Assembly: GCF_009669305.1 (NCBI RefSeq)
Contig: NZ_SADB01000011.1
Location: forward strand, 582-64,581
DNA: 64,000 bases
Direction: 5' to 3'
From: Ancylomarina sp. 16SWW S1-10-2
GTDB taxonomy: Bacteria > Bacteroidota > Bacteroidia > Bacteroidales > Marinifilaceae
Part shown: positions 39,038 through 48,804 of the stretch, piece by piece
Numbering within the stretch: the stretch's first letter is position 1
How the letters are laid out: the number at the start of each line of letters is the position of its first letter
Program-made: the position numbers and the translations under genes
Notes under the pieces: generated by a model
The model's database searches: none
Told to the model about the DNA's origin: nothing
The model's input: the letters and a program-made list of their open reading frames with translations, nothing else

Positions 39038-39166
39038 ATGAAAAAACTAATTTATGCATTATGCCTACTCCTTTTTGTAGGAACCATTTTAAGTTCTTGT
39101 TCTGTTGACAAAAAATGTCCTGCATACTCAAAAGTTGAAATGCAAAAAACATCAAAGACAGTATAA
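39038..39166 (+). CDS. Small lipoprotein, 42 residues
   Basis: MKKLIYALCLLLFVGTILSSCSVDKK is a type II signal peptide with the lipobox LSSC (Cys21). Only about 22 residues of mature protein follow, including KKCPAYSKVEMQ. A terminator follows 6 bases after the stop, which supports a real short gene. Function unknown. It lies just upstream of gap on the same strand but is separated from it by the terminator. Confidence 0.7.
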   Translation: MKKLIYALCLLLFVGTILSSCSVDKKCPAYSKVEMQKTSKTV

Positions 39167-39172
39167 AAGATT

Positions 39173-39200
39173 AAAATCCCTATTGAAAGGGATTTTTTTT
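39173..39200 (+). terminator. Terminator of the small lipoprotein
   Basis: A 9-bp stem (39173-39181 with 39188-39196, 6-base loop) is followed by a run of T residues. Confidence 0.75.
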
Positions 39201-39334
39201 TGCATTTTTACATCCAATTGCAATCGTTGGAAATTTGAGTAACATCCTGAATGACAACAGGAAGACTCATCCCCAAAATTAAGATGCTCGTGTATTTTTT
39301 TCATGTTTACCACTCATTTTCACAATAATTTCTC

Positions 39335-39342
39335 TATTTTTG
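39335..39342 (+). promoter_or_regulatory. -7 box of gap
   Basis: TATTTTTG matches TAnnTTTG and lies 44 bases before the gap ATG. The -33 element is not a clear TTTG. Confidence 0.5.
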
Positions 39343-39368
39343 CCATTCAAGAAACAAAGGGTTTATAA

Positions 39369-40394
<1,026 letters not shown>

Positions 40395-40414
40395 TTTACT
40401 GATCACAATATTTC

Positions 40415-40448
40415 AAAAAAGATTGTCTTAATTGACAATCTTTTTTTT
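40415..40448 (+). terminator. gap terminator
   Basis: A 13-bp stem (40415-40427 with 40434-40446) ends in a run of eight T residues, 20 bases after the gap stop. Confidence 0.88.
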
Positions 40449-40665
40449 GCTCTAATTTATACCAATAGTTCGTAAGATATGATCACCAAGAATTTTGGCA
40501 TGATAATTTTACTCTATCCAATCAGCAAAGGGAAGCGCTTGTATTAATAATTTTCAACCATTCTAGCCTTTAAATAGCCACGATGAGACTTTGTGCTATT
40601 TACTTCAACATTTTCATCTATTGTCCCTAAGGGACTTTTTTTTTATGTGTATTATAATATTGTTA

Positions 40666-40745
40666 CCATACTGTCAGCTCTCTGAGCTTTTCTTAAATTA
40701 TTTAGACTTCTCTCTCTTTTAGATCCGTTAGAAATGTTAGTATGG
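40666..40745. repeat. Dispersed element with CCATACT...AGTATGG ends, copy 1
   Basis: It begins CCATACTGTCAGCTC, contains the palindrome AGCTC-TCT-GAGCT and ends GTTAGTATGG. Ends are 7-bp inverted repeats. The left third is nearly identical in all four copies in the window; the interior is AT/CT-rich and variable. Confidence 0.7.
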
Positions 40746-40874
40746 AATTCGTTTAGTTCTTGTTTTTAGATCTCCTTAGGTGCAATACTCCTAACTCATA
40801 AAAAAATGGCTTGATTTCATTATCTCTCACCAAGCTTACAATTTTTTTTCAATATTTGTATTATAATTCTATTG

Positions 40875-40956
40875 CCATACTTTCAGCTCTCCGAGCTTTC
40901 CTTTAAAATATTAAAACTTATCTCACTTTTTAATTTAGTTAGGGATGTTAGTATGG
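40875..40956. repeat. Dispersed element with CCATACT...AGTATGG ends, copy 2
   Basis: Same layout as copy 1, in the same orientation 209 bases on, with CAGCTCTCCGAGC in the palindrome and ATGTTAGTATGG at the right end. Confidence 0.7.
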
Positions 40957-41046
40957 ATAAACTTATAGCTTTTTCAGTTACACCTAGCGAACATCTTTAT
41001 AGCTTGCAAATAAGCTTTTCGTAAAAGTTTTCATTTCAAAACAAAT

Positions 41047-41079
41047 AAAAAAAGCTTGCAGAAATAATTCCACAAGCTT
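41047..41079 (-). terminator. Terminator of the ABC-F gene
   Basis: AAGCTTG (41052-41058) pairs with CAAGCTT (41073-41079); on the minus strand a run of about seven T residues follows. Confidence 0.7.
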
Positions 41080-41101
41080 AATATCTTTATATAATAGAAA
41101 T

Positions 41102-42736
41102 CTATTTAACCTCTAAATCTGTAAGATGTTCCATTTTCTTCGTTTCAAGAAATTCTGAAATACCACACAAATGCTCTTTCACTTTCTTGTTACCAAATTC
41201 GTACACCTTACTTACCAATCCATTTAGAAAATCTCTATCGTGAGATACAAGTATCAACGTGCCATCAAAGGCTAATAAAGCTTCTTTAAGGATATCCTTG
41301 GTTTTTAAATCTAGATGATTAGTTGGCTCATCGAGAATTAAAAGATTAACTGGTTCAAGCAAAAGCTTAATCATAGCTAAACGTGTACGCTCTCCACCAG
41401 AAAGAACTTTTACTTTCTTAGTTGAGTTTTCACCTCCAAACATAAAGGCGCCCAACATATCCCTAATCTTAGTTCTGATATCACCTACGGCAACATCATC
41501 TATCGTTTGGAAAACAGTTAGGTTTTCATCCAATAGGGAAGCTTGATTTTGAGCAAAATAACCAATCATGGTATTATGTCCCAATGTTAGATCTCCTGTA
41601 TAATCAATCTCATCCATTATGGCTTTTACCAAAGTCGATTTCCCCTCTCCATTTCGACCAACAAAAGCTATTTTTTCGCCACGCTCAATCGTAAATTTAG
41701 CATCTGCAAAAACAACGTTTTCACCGTATGTTTTACCTAAACCATCAGCAATAACAGGATAGTTACCTGAACGAGGTGATGGTGGAAATTTCAAGCGTAA
41801 AGAAGAAGTGTCTTCCTCATCAATCTCAACAATTTCCATTTTTTCGAGCATCTTCTCTCGAGACGACACTTGATTCGTTTTAGAGTATGTTCCCTTAAAG
41901 CGATCGATAAAAGCCTGGTTATCGGCAATAATTCGTTGCTGCTCTTCATAAGCTTTTTGCTGATGAAGATGTCTGTCTTTTCTCAACTCCAAATACTCCG
42001 AATAATTAACTTTATAATCGTAAATACGCCCCATAGTCACCTCAATGGTACGAGTCGTTATATTATCAACAAAAGCACGGTCGTGAGATATTACAATCAC
42101 GGCTTTCCCCGAATTCATCAAAAAATTCTCAAGCCATTGAATCGATTCAATATCCAAGTGATTGGTTGGCTCATCGAGAAGTATAAGATCGGGTTGACGC
42201 AAAAGAATTTTTGCTAACTCGATACGCATTCTCCATCCACCACTGAACTCAGAAGTTGGACGCGTAAAGTCCTCACGCTTGAACCCAAGCCCCAAAAGTG
42301 TTTTCTCAACCTCTGCATCGTAATTAATCTCCTCAATAGAATAAAAAACTTCACTTAATGCTGAAACGCGTTCAATTAACTGATAATATTCTTCCGATTC
42401 GTAATCAGTTCGAGAGCCCATTTGTAAGTTAATATCCTCTATCTCTTTCTCCATCTCAAAGATCTTCGCAAAAGCTTGAGAAGCTTCCTCAAATACGGTT
42501 CGAGTATTGTCAGTCATTAAATGTTGAGGCAAATAGGCAATTACAGCATCTTTAGGCGCTCCAATTCGACCACGAGTAGGTTTGTCTGCTCCTGCTATAA
42601 TCTTTAGCAGAGTCGACTTACCAGCACCATTTTTCCCCATAAGTGCAATTCTGTCCTTCTCGTTTATAACAAAGGAAATATCTTTAAATAAGGTAGTGCC
42701 ACCAAACTCTACCGCCAAACCATCAACTGAAACCAT
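41102..42736 (-). CDS. ABC-F family ATPase (ribosome-associated type)
   Basis: A 544-residue soluble protein with two ABC domains and no membrane segments. Walker A: GKNGAGKST and GRNGEGKST. Signatures: FSGGWRMR and LSGGERTR. Walker B: LILLDEPTNHLD and LLILDEPTNHLD. A linker of about 80 charged residues between them (around 235-310) fits the P-site tRNA interaction motif of ABC-F proteins. It most resembles the EttA/YkpA/Uup group that rescues or tunes translating ribosomes. Antibiotic resistance is possible but not shown. Confidence 0.9.
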   Translation of the reverse strand: MVSVDGLAVEFGGTTLFKDISFVINEKDRIALMGKNGAGKSTLLKIIAGADKPTRGRIGAPKDAVIAYLPQHLMTDNTRTVFEEASQAFAKIFEMEKEIEDINLQMGSRTDYESEEYYQLIERVSALSEVFYSIEEINYDAEVEKTLLGLGFKREDFTRPTSEFSGGWRMRIELAKILLRQPDLILLDEPTNHLDIESIQWLENFLMNSGKAVIVISHDRAFVDNITTRTIEVTMGRIYDYKVNYSEYLELRKDRHLHQQKAYEEQQRIIADNQAFIDRFKGTYSKTNQVSSREKMLEKMEIVEIDEEDTSSLRLKFPPSPRSGNYPVIADGLGKTYGENVVFADAKFTIERGEKIAFVGRNGEGKSTLVKAIMDEIDYTGDLTLGHNTMIGYFAQNQASLLDENLTVFQTIDDVAVGDIRTKIRDMLGAFMFGGENSTKKVKVLSGGERTRLAMIKLLLEPVNLLILDEPTNHLDLKTKDILKEALLAFDGTLILVSHDRDFLNGLVSKVYEFGNKKVKEHLCGISEFLETKKMEHLTDLEVK

Positions 42737-42971
42737 TCTTCTTAATTTTCAACTAACTAAAATAGATTAAATCATATTTTGCTAGTCCTATTTATTTTAA
42801 AGCTGCAAAGATATAAGAGATAGTCAATATCCTTGTTAAAGAACACCTTTTTTACATAGAAGATACTTCAATAACGATAAAACTGGTATATCCACCTATT
42901 CTTTATCAGTTTTCTATCCATTATAGTTTTTTAAAGCCAATTATTCTTCTACTTTTGTTGTCTGAACAATT

Positions 42972-43059
42972 GGAGGGATGACAGAGTGGCCGATTGTGCA
43001 TGCTTGGAAAGCATGTGTACCGCAAGGTACCGGGGGTTCGAATCCCTCTCTCTCCGCCA
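42972..43059 (+). tRNA. tRNA-Ser (anticodon GGA)
   Basis: An 88-base class II tRNA with acceptor GGAGGGA/TCTCTCC, anticodon loop TTGGAAA between CATGC and GCATG, a long variable arm, T-loop TTCGAAT, and an encoded CCA (43057-43059). It is the only tRNA in the window with a genomic CCA. It borders accessory genes, and tRNA-Ser is a common integration site, but I found no downstream repeat of its 3-prime end. Confidence 0.95.
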
Positions 43060-43071
43060 GTGTTTACAAGC

Positions 43072-43103
43072 AAAGCAGCATTTTTAAATGCTGCTTTTTT
43101 TAT
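43072..43103 (+). terminator. tRNA-Ser terminator
   Basis: A 12-bp stem (43072-43083 with 43086-43097) with a T-run of seven. Confidence 0.85.
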
Positions 43104-43164
43104 TCTATTTGCCCTCAGGTGTAACATAGGTGTAACAATTTTCTCGCTTTATAACACCAAAAAC

Positions 43165-43194
43165 AAAAAGCTGCTACGTAAAACGTAGCAGCTT
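43165..43194 (-). terminator. Terminator of the DUF6266 gene
   Basis: A 12-bp perfect stem (43168-43179 with 43183-43194, loop AAA) followed on the minus strand by five T residues. Confidence 0.8.
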
Positions 43195-43218
43195 AAAGAA
43201 TTTTAATTAAGAAAAATT

Positions 43219-43842
43219 CTAAGAAAGAATAATTTCTGAGTGAGAATCTGCAGAAAATTGACTCCCTTCAGCTGTTCCAAAAAACACATACAAATGAATA
43301 CTACCAGCTGCAACTGGCAAAGTAATTTCAGCCGACTGATCAGAACGAACTGAAGTTGTATTCAAAATATGAACCTTTTCGTCAGTAATCACCAAAAGAT
43401 GCAGTTTGTCATCGGCATTACCGATACCCGTATCACTTTCATCTTTCCAAGACATTTCTATACCAGATGCAACATCTGCATCATCCTGAATAGATAAATT
43501 CACAGGAAGTGCTAAACTTCCCACCGATGCATGAAAATCAGAATAATTTACCAAAGTGCCACTTTCATCAAAAGCAGGCATATTGGTTTTCACAAACAAA
43601 TTGTAACCAGTCATTTTGCCACTGACTAAATTCCAAACTGGACGGATCAGACTTGATAGCAATGATGAGGCTAAACTGACAACCGATTTAAACCGGCTTC
43701 TCTGTTTTTGCTGAGCTTCGGTATTCGAAGCATTTGGACCAGGAAGCGATTTGATATAATTCACGCCTTTCCATGAGCTGCCCACTATGGAGCCAACTTT
43801 TCCTGTGAATGGGCCCAGGATCCCTTGATTGTATTTTCCCAT
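43219..43842 (-). CDS. DUF6266 family protein
   Basis: The frame opens at 43881, but the ATG at 43842 gives the family start MGKYNQGILGPFTGKVGSIV, so I use it (207 residues). The N-terminal GSSWKGVNYIKS and the middle RPVWNLVSGKMTGYNLFVK are typical of DUF6266, a Bacteroidota family of unknown function. The C-terminal half is a beta-rich domain (about 115-207). No signal peptide. It lies among small phage-like or lysis-like genes. Confidence 0.8.
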   Translation of the reverse strand: MGKYNQGILGPFTGKVGSIVGSSWKGVNYIKSLPGPNASNTEAQQKQRSRFKSVVSLASSLLSSLIRPVWNLVSGKMTGYNLFVKTNMPAFDESGTLVNYSDFHASVGSLALPVNLSIQDDADVASGIEMSWKDESDTGIGNADDKLHLLVITDEKVHILNTTSVRSDQSAEITLPVAAGSIHLYVFFGTAEGSQFSADSHSEIILS

Positions 43843-43919
43843 GACATTTAAAATTTGGGTTAGTAAATAATTAGTTAACATAGAATTGAGACAGATACAG
43901 AGCAGGTACCTACTTGACC

Positions 43920-44171
43920 TTACTCCTTTTTGTCTTTATGTTCACGCTTTTTGCGATCACGATTTCTATCTTTTTTCGCCCATAGTCGCTTTAATATAGC
44001 AATGACTATTGTCGAGATGGTACCACCAACAACTGAAACTACAGCTTCAGTGCTGTCAAGTGGAATACTTTGTGCCGCATCAAGAACGTCGGGCTGAATT
44101 CCAATGGATTCTGCTATGCCCATAGTTGATGCCGTGCCAATCAAAAAAGAAGGTATATTTTTCATTTTCAA
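43920..44171 (-). CDS. Small single-span membrane protein, basic tail
   Basis: An 83-residue protein. Two weakly hydrophobic stretches (8-20, and 44-62 STEAVVSVVGGTISTIVIAI) are followed by a highly charged Lys/Arg tail (KKDRNRDRKKREHKDKKE). The size and charge pattern fit a holin-like or phage-derived membrane protein, but no family is recognised. It lies 77 bases upstream of the DUF6266 gene. Confidence 0.6.
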   Translation of the reverse strand: MKMKNIPSFLIGTASTMGIAESIGIQPDVLDAAQSIPLDSTEAVVSVVGGTISTIVIAILKRLWAKKDRNRDRKKREHKDKKE

Positions 44172-44289
44172 TGATTTTAAGGGTTAAACATAGATTTAAA
44201 ATACATATATTAAAGTCAAAAAACACCACGACAATATTGATTTACAGCGCATTACACTCAACTACATCAAATTGTATAATTATCTAATT

Positions 44290-44763
44290 ATGAAAGAACA
44301 TGATATTTTATATCTGAGGATTATTCGGGAAGAATTCACTAGTCAAACCACAATAGGGAAAATGTATATCGATGGTCACTTTTTTGGCTACACTTTGGAA
44401 GATACCGTTCGAGCTTTTGGTATCAAGGTGAAAGGTCATACTGCATTACCTGCCTATCAATATCAAGTCAAACTAAATTTCAGTCCGAAGCATAAAAGAG
44501 TAATGACATTGATTTTTAATCAAAGTGATGGAAGTGTGAATGCTTTGGGTATCCAATTTAATGGCATTCGTTTTCATGGAGGGAATAGACATTTCGATAC
44601 AGAAGGATGCATTTTAATCGCCAAACATCGAATAAGCAATCAGGTTATTCAAGGTAGCCTGGAAAAAGAGCTTAATTTTAAAATTGCTGAGGCTGAAAAA
44701 CAAGGAAAACAAATTATTCTGGAAATCATCAATGCTCCGACTCCACACATCAACACGATTTAA
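44290..44763 (+). CDS. DUF5675 family protein
   Basis: Starting at the ATG at 44290 rather than the upstream TTG (44272), the product has 157 residues. It has the DUF5675 pattern: LRIIREEFTSQTTIGKMYI, GYTLEDTVR, LPAYQYQVKLNFSPKHKR, RFHGGNRHFDTEGCILIA. The G-N-x-x-x-D-T-x-G-C-I end resembles the catalytic Cys/His layout of L,D-transpeptidase-like folds, so a cell-wall role is possible. It is divergent from the small membrane protein and DUF6266 genes, and the trio may be one module. Confidence 0.78.
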   Translation: MKEHDILYLRIIREEFTSQTTIGKMYIDGHFFGYTLEDTVRAFGIKVKGHTALPAYQYQVKLNFSPKHKRVMTLIFNQSDGSVNALGIQFNGIRFHGGNRHFDTEGCILIAKHRISNQVIQGSLEKELNFKIAEAEKQGKQIILEIINAPTPHINTI

Positions 44764-45904
44764 TTTATTGCCTCATCAAAGAGAATAATCTTCAACTACA
44801 GATCTTTTGCTTCTTCCTGTTAAACATCTTAATATTTTCCGATGTGCGGGCTACCCTGTCAAGGTTTTTATCGGATTATTTTGATTTAGATGTGAGCTAT
44901 TAGATGTGATTTTTAGAAAAAAATCGGATAAAACCGGAGGCTTGACCTTGACTTGCTGATAGCGATAAAAAGCTTGTGCGTAAGAAAAAAAGATTCCACC
45001 TGCTACTGATAAGGAAATACCTTGTTTATCAGGTAGAAGGAAAATATGGATATATCTAAAAAGTAAGGTTAAAGAGGATAAGGATAAAGGTTAAAGTCAA
45101 AAAGTCTTAAAGATCAAATAACAAACTCTACTTTAAACATTACTGCTAATTTTCCATTTCTTTTTGTTTTTAATGCCTGCATTAAAAATGGGTGGTGGTG
45201 GGGTTTGTTGGTGGTTTTTGAGTCGGAGTTTGATAATAGGTGCGAGCCGCCTGCGAGTGGGAGGCCGTGACTGGCAAGAAAAACAAGGAACTTGTGATTG
45301 CCAGCCAGCGGTTTTTGGCGGTTTTTTTGAGGCAGGGTGGTTGGAAATGGGTGGAGGGCAAGTCGAGGCATGTTTTATCCCCTATTAAATCAAATTATAA
45401 TCATAAAACATATTGGGAAAGTAATTGCCCTTGGCCCATGCGCGTAGGTAAAGAGCTTACGATGGAGTTAAAATATGCGGTGATATTACTTTGAAGAGAG
45501 TCTAAAAATCTATAGTTCAACATTCACAATATTTAATCATTAATGGTGGAGGTAGCTCTATTTTACGAATCGTAAGTTCTGTCCGTGGCCTCTCAAAAAA
45601 GATGACAAAAACCGATAGCGGCCGACCTAGCAGGCGAGCCCAAAGTGAGCAATGGAGGAACTTTTGACTGGTGTATTTTGGTTGGGGTAAAAAAAACTGA
45701 TTTACGAACCACTACCCTATTCTTAAAAACACATTAACATAGATAACCAAGCACGAGACAAAAGGGCTGAGAATTGCTGTAAACGATGAAGGACGGAGTG
45801 AAAAAAGTATGACAGGGTTGCGATAATATAAAAATACTGGATAAAAATTATTCGGAGCCTCAACAAAAAAGTGAGACCCCGAAATATCATATTAACATAG
45901 CAAC
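44764..45904. other. Long spacer with GC-rich patch and inverted repeats
   Basis: About 1.14 kb with no convincing gene. A patch at 45180-45380 is much more G-rich than its surroundings and gives spurious frames on both strands. CTGGCA/TTGCCAG-type inverted repeats occur near 45268-45306. A second, smaller GC-rich patch lies at 45590-45660. Sequence near 44860-44975 contains ATCGGAT and GTCAAGG/CTTGAC words in both orientations. The right end is repeat A (45846-45974). Confidence 0.5.
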
Positions 45905-45974
45905 TTTAGGTGACAAATGCCTGTTGACTGAGAAACCTCTTTAGATTAAAAGTAGATAAAATGCGGTTTAGAAA
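45846..45974. repeat. 129-bp dispersed repeat, copy A
   Basis: Gap-free match of about 90% by eye to copy B at 53645-53773, same orientation. It begins AATTATTCGGAGCCTC and ends AATGCGGTTTAGAAA. Copy B is joined directly to a decayed transposase, so this is probably an insertion-sequence end. Confidence 0.75.
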
Positions 45975-46373
45975 CAGTGGAGCAGCCATCTCGATAGTGA
46001 TCAGGAGGATTTTGGAAACCCCTGGCGGACTTTTTGCAGAAGACCGAAGAGAGAACGCCATATTTCCTAGCTTTTCAAGAGTTTCTTTGTAATTAGGAAT
46101 TTTATCTAATATTTGAGGAGAACAACAATGATAGTTGGTCATTAATAATCCTTTGGGGGATATAATAACACCAGAACAACTTCCATTAAAATATACAACA
46201 GATCTACTCAAACAGTCAGAATCTTTGATATTTAGCAATAGATTGGGGTCAATTTCTAACCCCAATTCGGTTAGTTTTTGATATATCGATTAATTGATCT
46301 GAGCTAACCACATTCCTTCGTCTGCAAAACATATTATTATTTGGAGAAGAAATAGTAAGATTATAATCTTTAT
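45906..46373 (-). pseudogene. S46-family peptidase (dipeptidyl-peptidase) N-terminal pseudogene
   Basis: The minus-strand frame reads a signal peptide (KIIILLFLLQIIICFADEGMW), then QIN-stop-SIYQKLTELGLEIDPN, then SVVYFNGSCSGVIISPKGLLMTNYHCC. ADEGMW and the G-x-S/C-x-G-x-I-I-S-x-x-G-L-L-x-T-N-x-H-C block are hallmarks of S46 peptidases; the His of TNYHC is a catalytic residue. The expected start Met is ATA (46373), an in-frame TAA lies at 46292, and homology stops near residue 65 of the open part, where repeat sequences take over. So it is broken at three points and not functional. Confidence 0.75.
46033..46077. repeat. Short repeat C, copy 1
   Basis: About 40 bases around TTTGCAGAAGACCGAAGAGA and GAACGCCATATTTCCT match 51874-51914 with few changes. 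It marks where the S46 homology ends. Confidence 0.55.
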
Positions 46374-46382
46374 TATAACACT

Positions 46383-48690
46383 TTATTTAGTCACATTCAT
46401 TATACCTGCATCATTATCGGCGTTATTCAAACGTTTATTTTCTCTCGAATAATTTCTTCCAAAATTAAAATTCCATGTAAATTTCATTACAACCATTTTT
46501 GAAGATTCATTTAAATAAGCTTCTCGCTTATTCGAAGCATATTGGTTTCTGTTCTCGTTTGTTCGTTTATAATTATCTACAAAGGGATTAATGATGCCCA
46601 GTCCGATAGAATATCTCTTATGGTTTTTCATCACCATCATCATATGCATATTCTCACCACCAATTACGCTTTCTCCCCAAAAATGATTATAGCTATTATT
46701 GGCGTTAAAAAGTAATAACCAACTTTTATATGCAAGCATCATTTCAGCACGGTAATAAAAATTATTATAAGTATGTAAATAACTTTTACCTTCACTAATG
46801 TATCTATTCAATCCTCCTGTAGCCGAAAGTTGTAATACTTTCCATAACATCCCAACTCTTGCAGTCAGCTCATTATTATACTTTGTCCATTTTTTTTGAT
46901 TGTCATAAGTACGAACAAACATATTTTCCTCTCTTAGGGTCGTTTCCATTATTGGATCGTTTGCCAAAATGTATTGCGATTTAGCAATCCCTGTAATTAA
47001 ACCTTTGTGATATTCAAAATATAAATCAGCCTGATATTGCTGATAAGGATCAAGGTTTGGATTACCTCTTTCTATTTGTAATAAATCGATTGCCTGTTCG
47101 ACATCGCTTAATTTTGATAAATCCGGAGAATGGTTATCCATTTTCCCTGTTATTCTTCCAGAAAAGTGATCCGTAAATTTATAATTCACATTAAATCTTG
47201 GTCGAATATTATAAGTTTCATAACCTTCATCATTATTTTGCCTTAACCATGATCTATTAACACCAAACCCCAAAGAATAATTTAATTTATTTTTATTGCC
47301 CGAAAATTCTGTATAAAAATAGGTATCAGCACGATCTAGATCTGTAGTAAACAAATATGATCCAGAATAAGTATTTTCCGTGATTGATTGACTATGTTTA
47401 ATCCCCATTGTCAAAATCTATTTCGTACAAACCTTCCCCAATCAACGAATATTTTTCACCTTCAACATTCCTTTCAATCATATTAGACGATTCATATGAT
47501 CCTTCATTATAGACACCAGTTAAGTCAGTACCAATATAGGCCCCAACCATGTTAAACATTAATCGTTCTTTACTATTTAAATGACGCAGGTAATATAAAT
47601 CAACTGATGGGAAATAACTTCTGGTGTCTGTATAATCCTCAATATTTACTTTATAAGAATCATCATCTGATCTTAATAATTGACTGTTATAATCGTTATG
47701 AGGTTCTAAATTACCAACATATTTTAGATTTATATTAAAGAAATATTTTTCAGGCTCTTGATAATTATAGGTAAAAGATAAATTATGGATTTCATTAGTA
47801 TAACGTCCAGATTTACCAACCTCTATTCTTTCCAACAGATCGCCATTCTCAAATAAAAATTTCTCGTTGTTCTTTCTCCAAAATTCATAGAATTCTCTCA
47901 AGCTTAAGGAATAATTAAACTTGAATTCCGATTTATTTACATTCAAACGAACTGAAATTTGATCTTCAGAAAACATTACGTGTGGAGATTGCATTAAATC
48001 GATGCTTACACCACCACCAGTCTGATACCTTTTTGTTTTGTAATTTATTACAGCTCTAGAATCTCCATAACGCAAACCAGGATTATCAATATACTCGATA
48101 TGCTGAATATCATCCGGCAATAATGCAATTACTTCTTTTTCGCTTACTTGGACACCATTTATCCGCAACTGAATTTCTCCATCATCTATCAAATAAATAC
48201 TATTCATTAAAGGATTCACTTTTACACCTGGTAGCATTACACTTTGTAATAAATTTAATCCATTGCTCGAAGATTCTTTTTGCTTTGGATTCGGAAATAC
48301 AATTTTACGATTAGGTTTATCAATAATATTTGCAGCTGTTACTGTTACTGTTACATTATCTAAGGCTACTCGCTGATCTTTCAAAACAATTTCACCCAGA
48401 TTAATATTGGACGAAACACAATCAAATTCAGTTTTAAAAGTTTCGAAACCGATGCAAGAAACTAAAAGAATGTAGTTGTTACTTTTAACTTTTGAAATTC
48501 TAAAATTCCCTTTAGTATCTGTACTTACACCACATATAGAAGTTGAATCTTGTAGCTTTAATGTGACATTTGCAAAAGGTACTGCTTCATTTATATCAGA
48601 AATAATTTTCCCTTTAATTTGATAATTCTGAGCGCAAAGTTGTACAGAAAACAAACTAAATATTAAAATTTGTAATGCTTTATATTTCAT
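46383..48690 (-). pseudogene. TonB-linked outer-membrane barrel protein, frameshifted
   Basis: Two overlapping frames encode one protein. 47398-48690 gives the N-terminal 430 residues: signal peptide, carboxypeptidase-regulatory-like domain (KGKIISDINEAVPFANVTLKLQDS), plug-like region and early barrel. 46383-47414 gives the C-terminal 343 residues of barrel. The break is at 47398-47414 in GATTTTGACAATGGGG, where FDNGD-stop meets LTMGIKHSQS. Two clean halves and normal coding on each side point to a recent single event or a sequencing error. It belongs to the outer-membrane beta-barrel family with a CarboxypepD_reg N-terminus. No SusD partner is next to it. Confidence 0.82.
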
Positions 48691-48804
48691 AATTTTCTTA
48701 TTTATATTAGTGGGAATTCATCATTCATTACTGATTCTTAATTTAACCACATGCTAAATATTAAGAATAGTAATTTCTTGAAAAGAGGGTTTATGAGGAG
48801 TTGA

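Larger units (their letters stand above)
40449..41046. other. Spacer with two copies of a dispersed element
   Basis: About 600 bases between the gap terminator and the ABC-F terminator. It holds two copies of an 80-82 bp element (40666-40745, 40875-40956) and a small TCCCTAAGGGA palindrome near 40624. No gene seen. Confidence 0.6.

Noticed and set aside
45114-45494. Three overlapping frames on both strands in the G-rich patch
   Set aside because: Composition-driven open frames (few stop codons in GC-rich DNA), with no recognisable domains.
42972-45974. Integrated element using tRNA-Ser as attachment site
   Set aside because: No integrase gene and no repeat of the tRNA 3-prime end was found downstream, so an integrated island with that att site is not supported.
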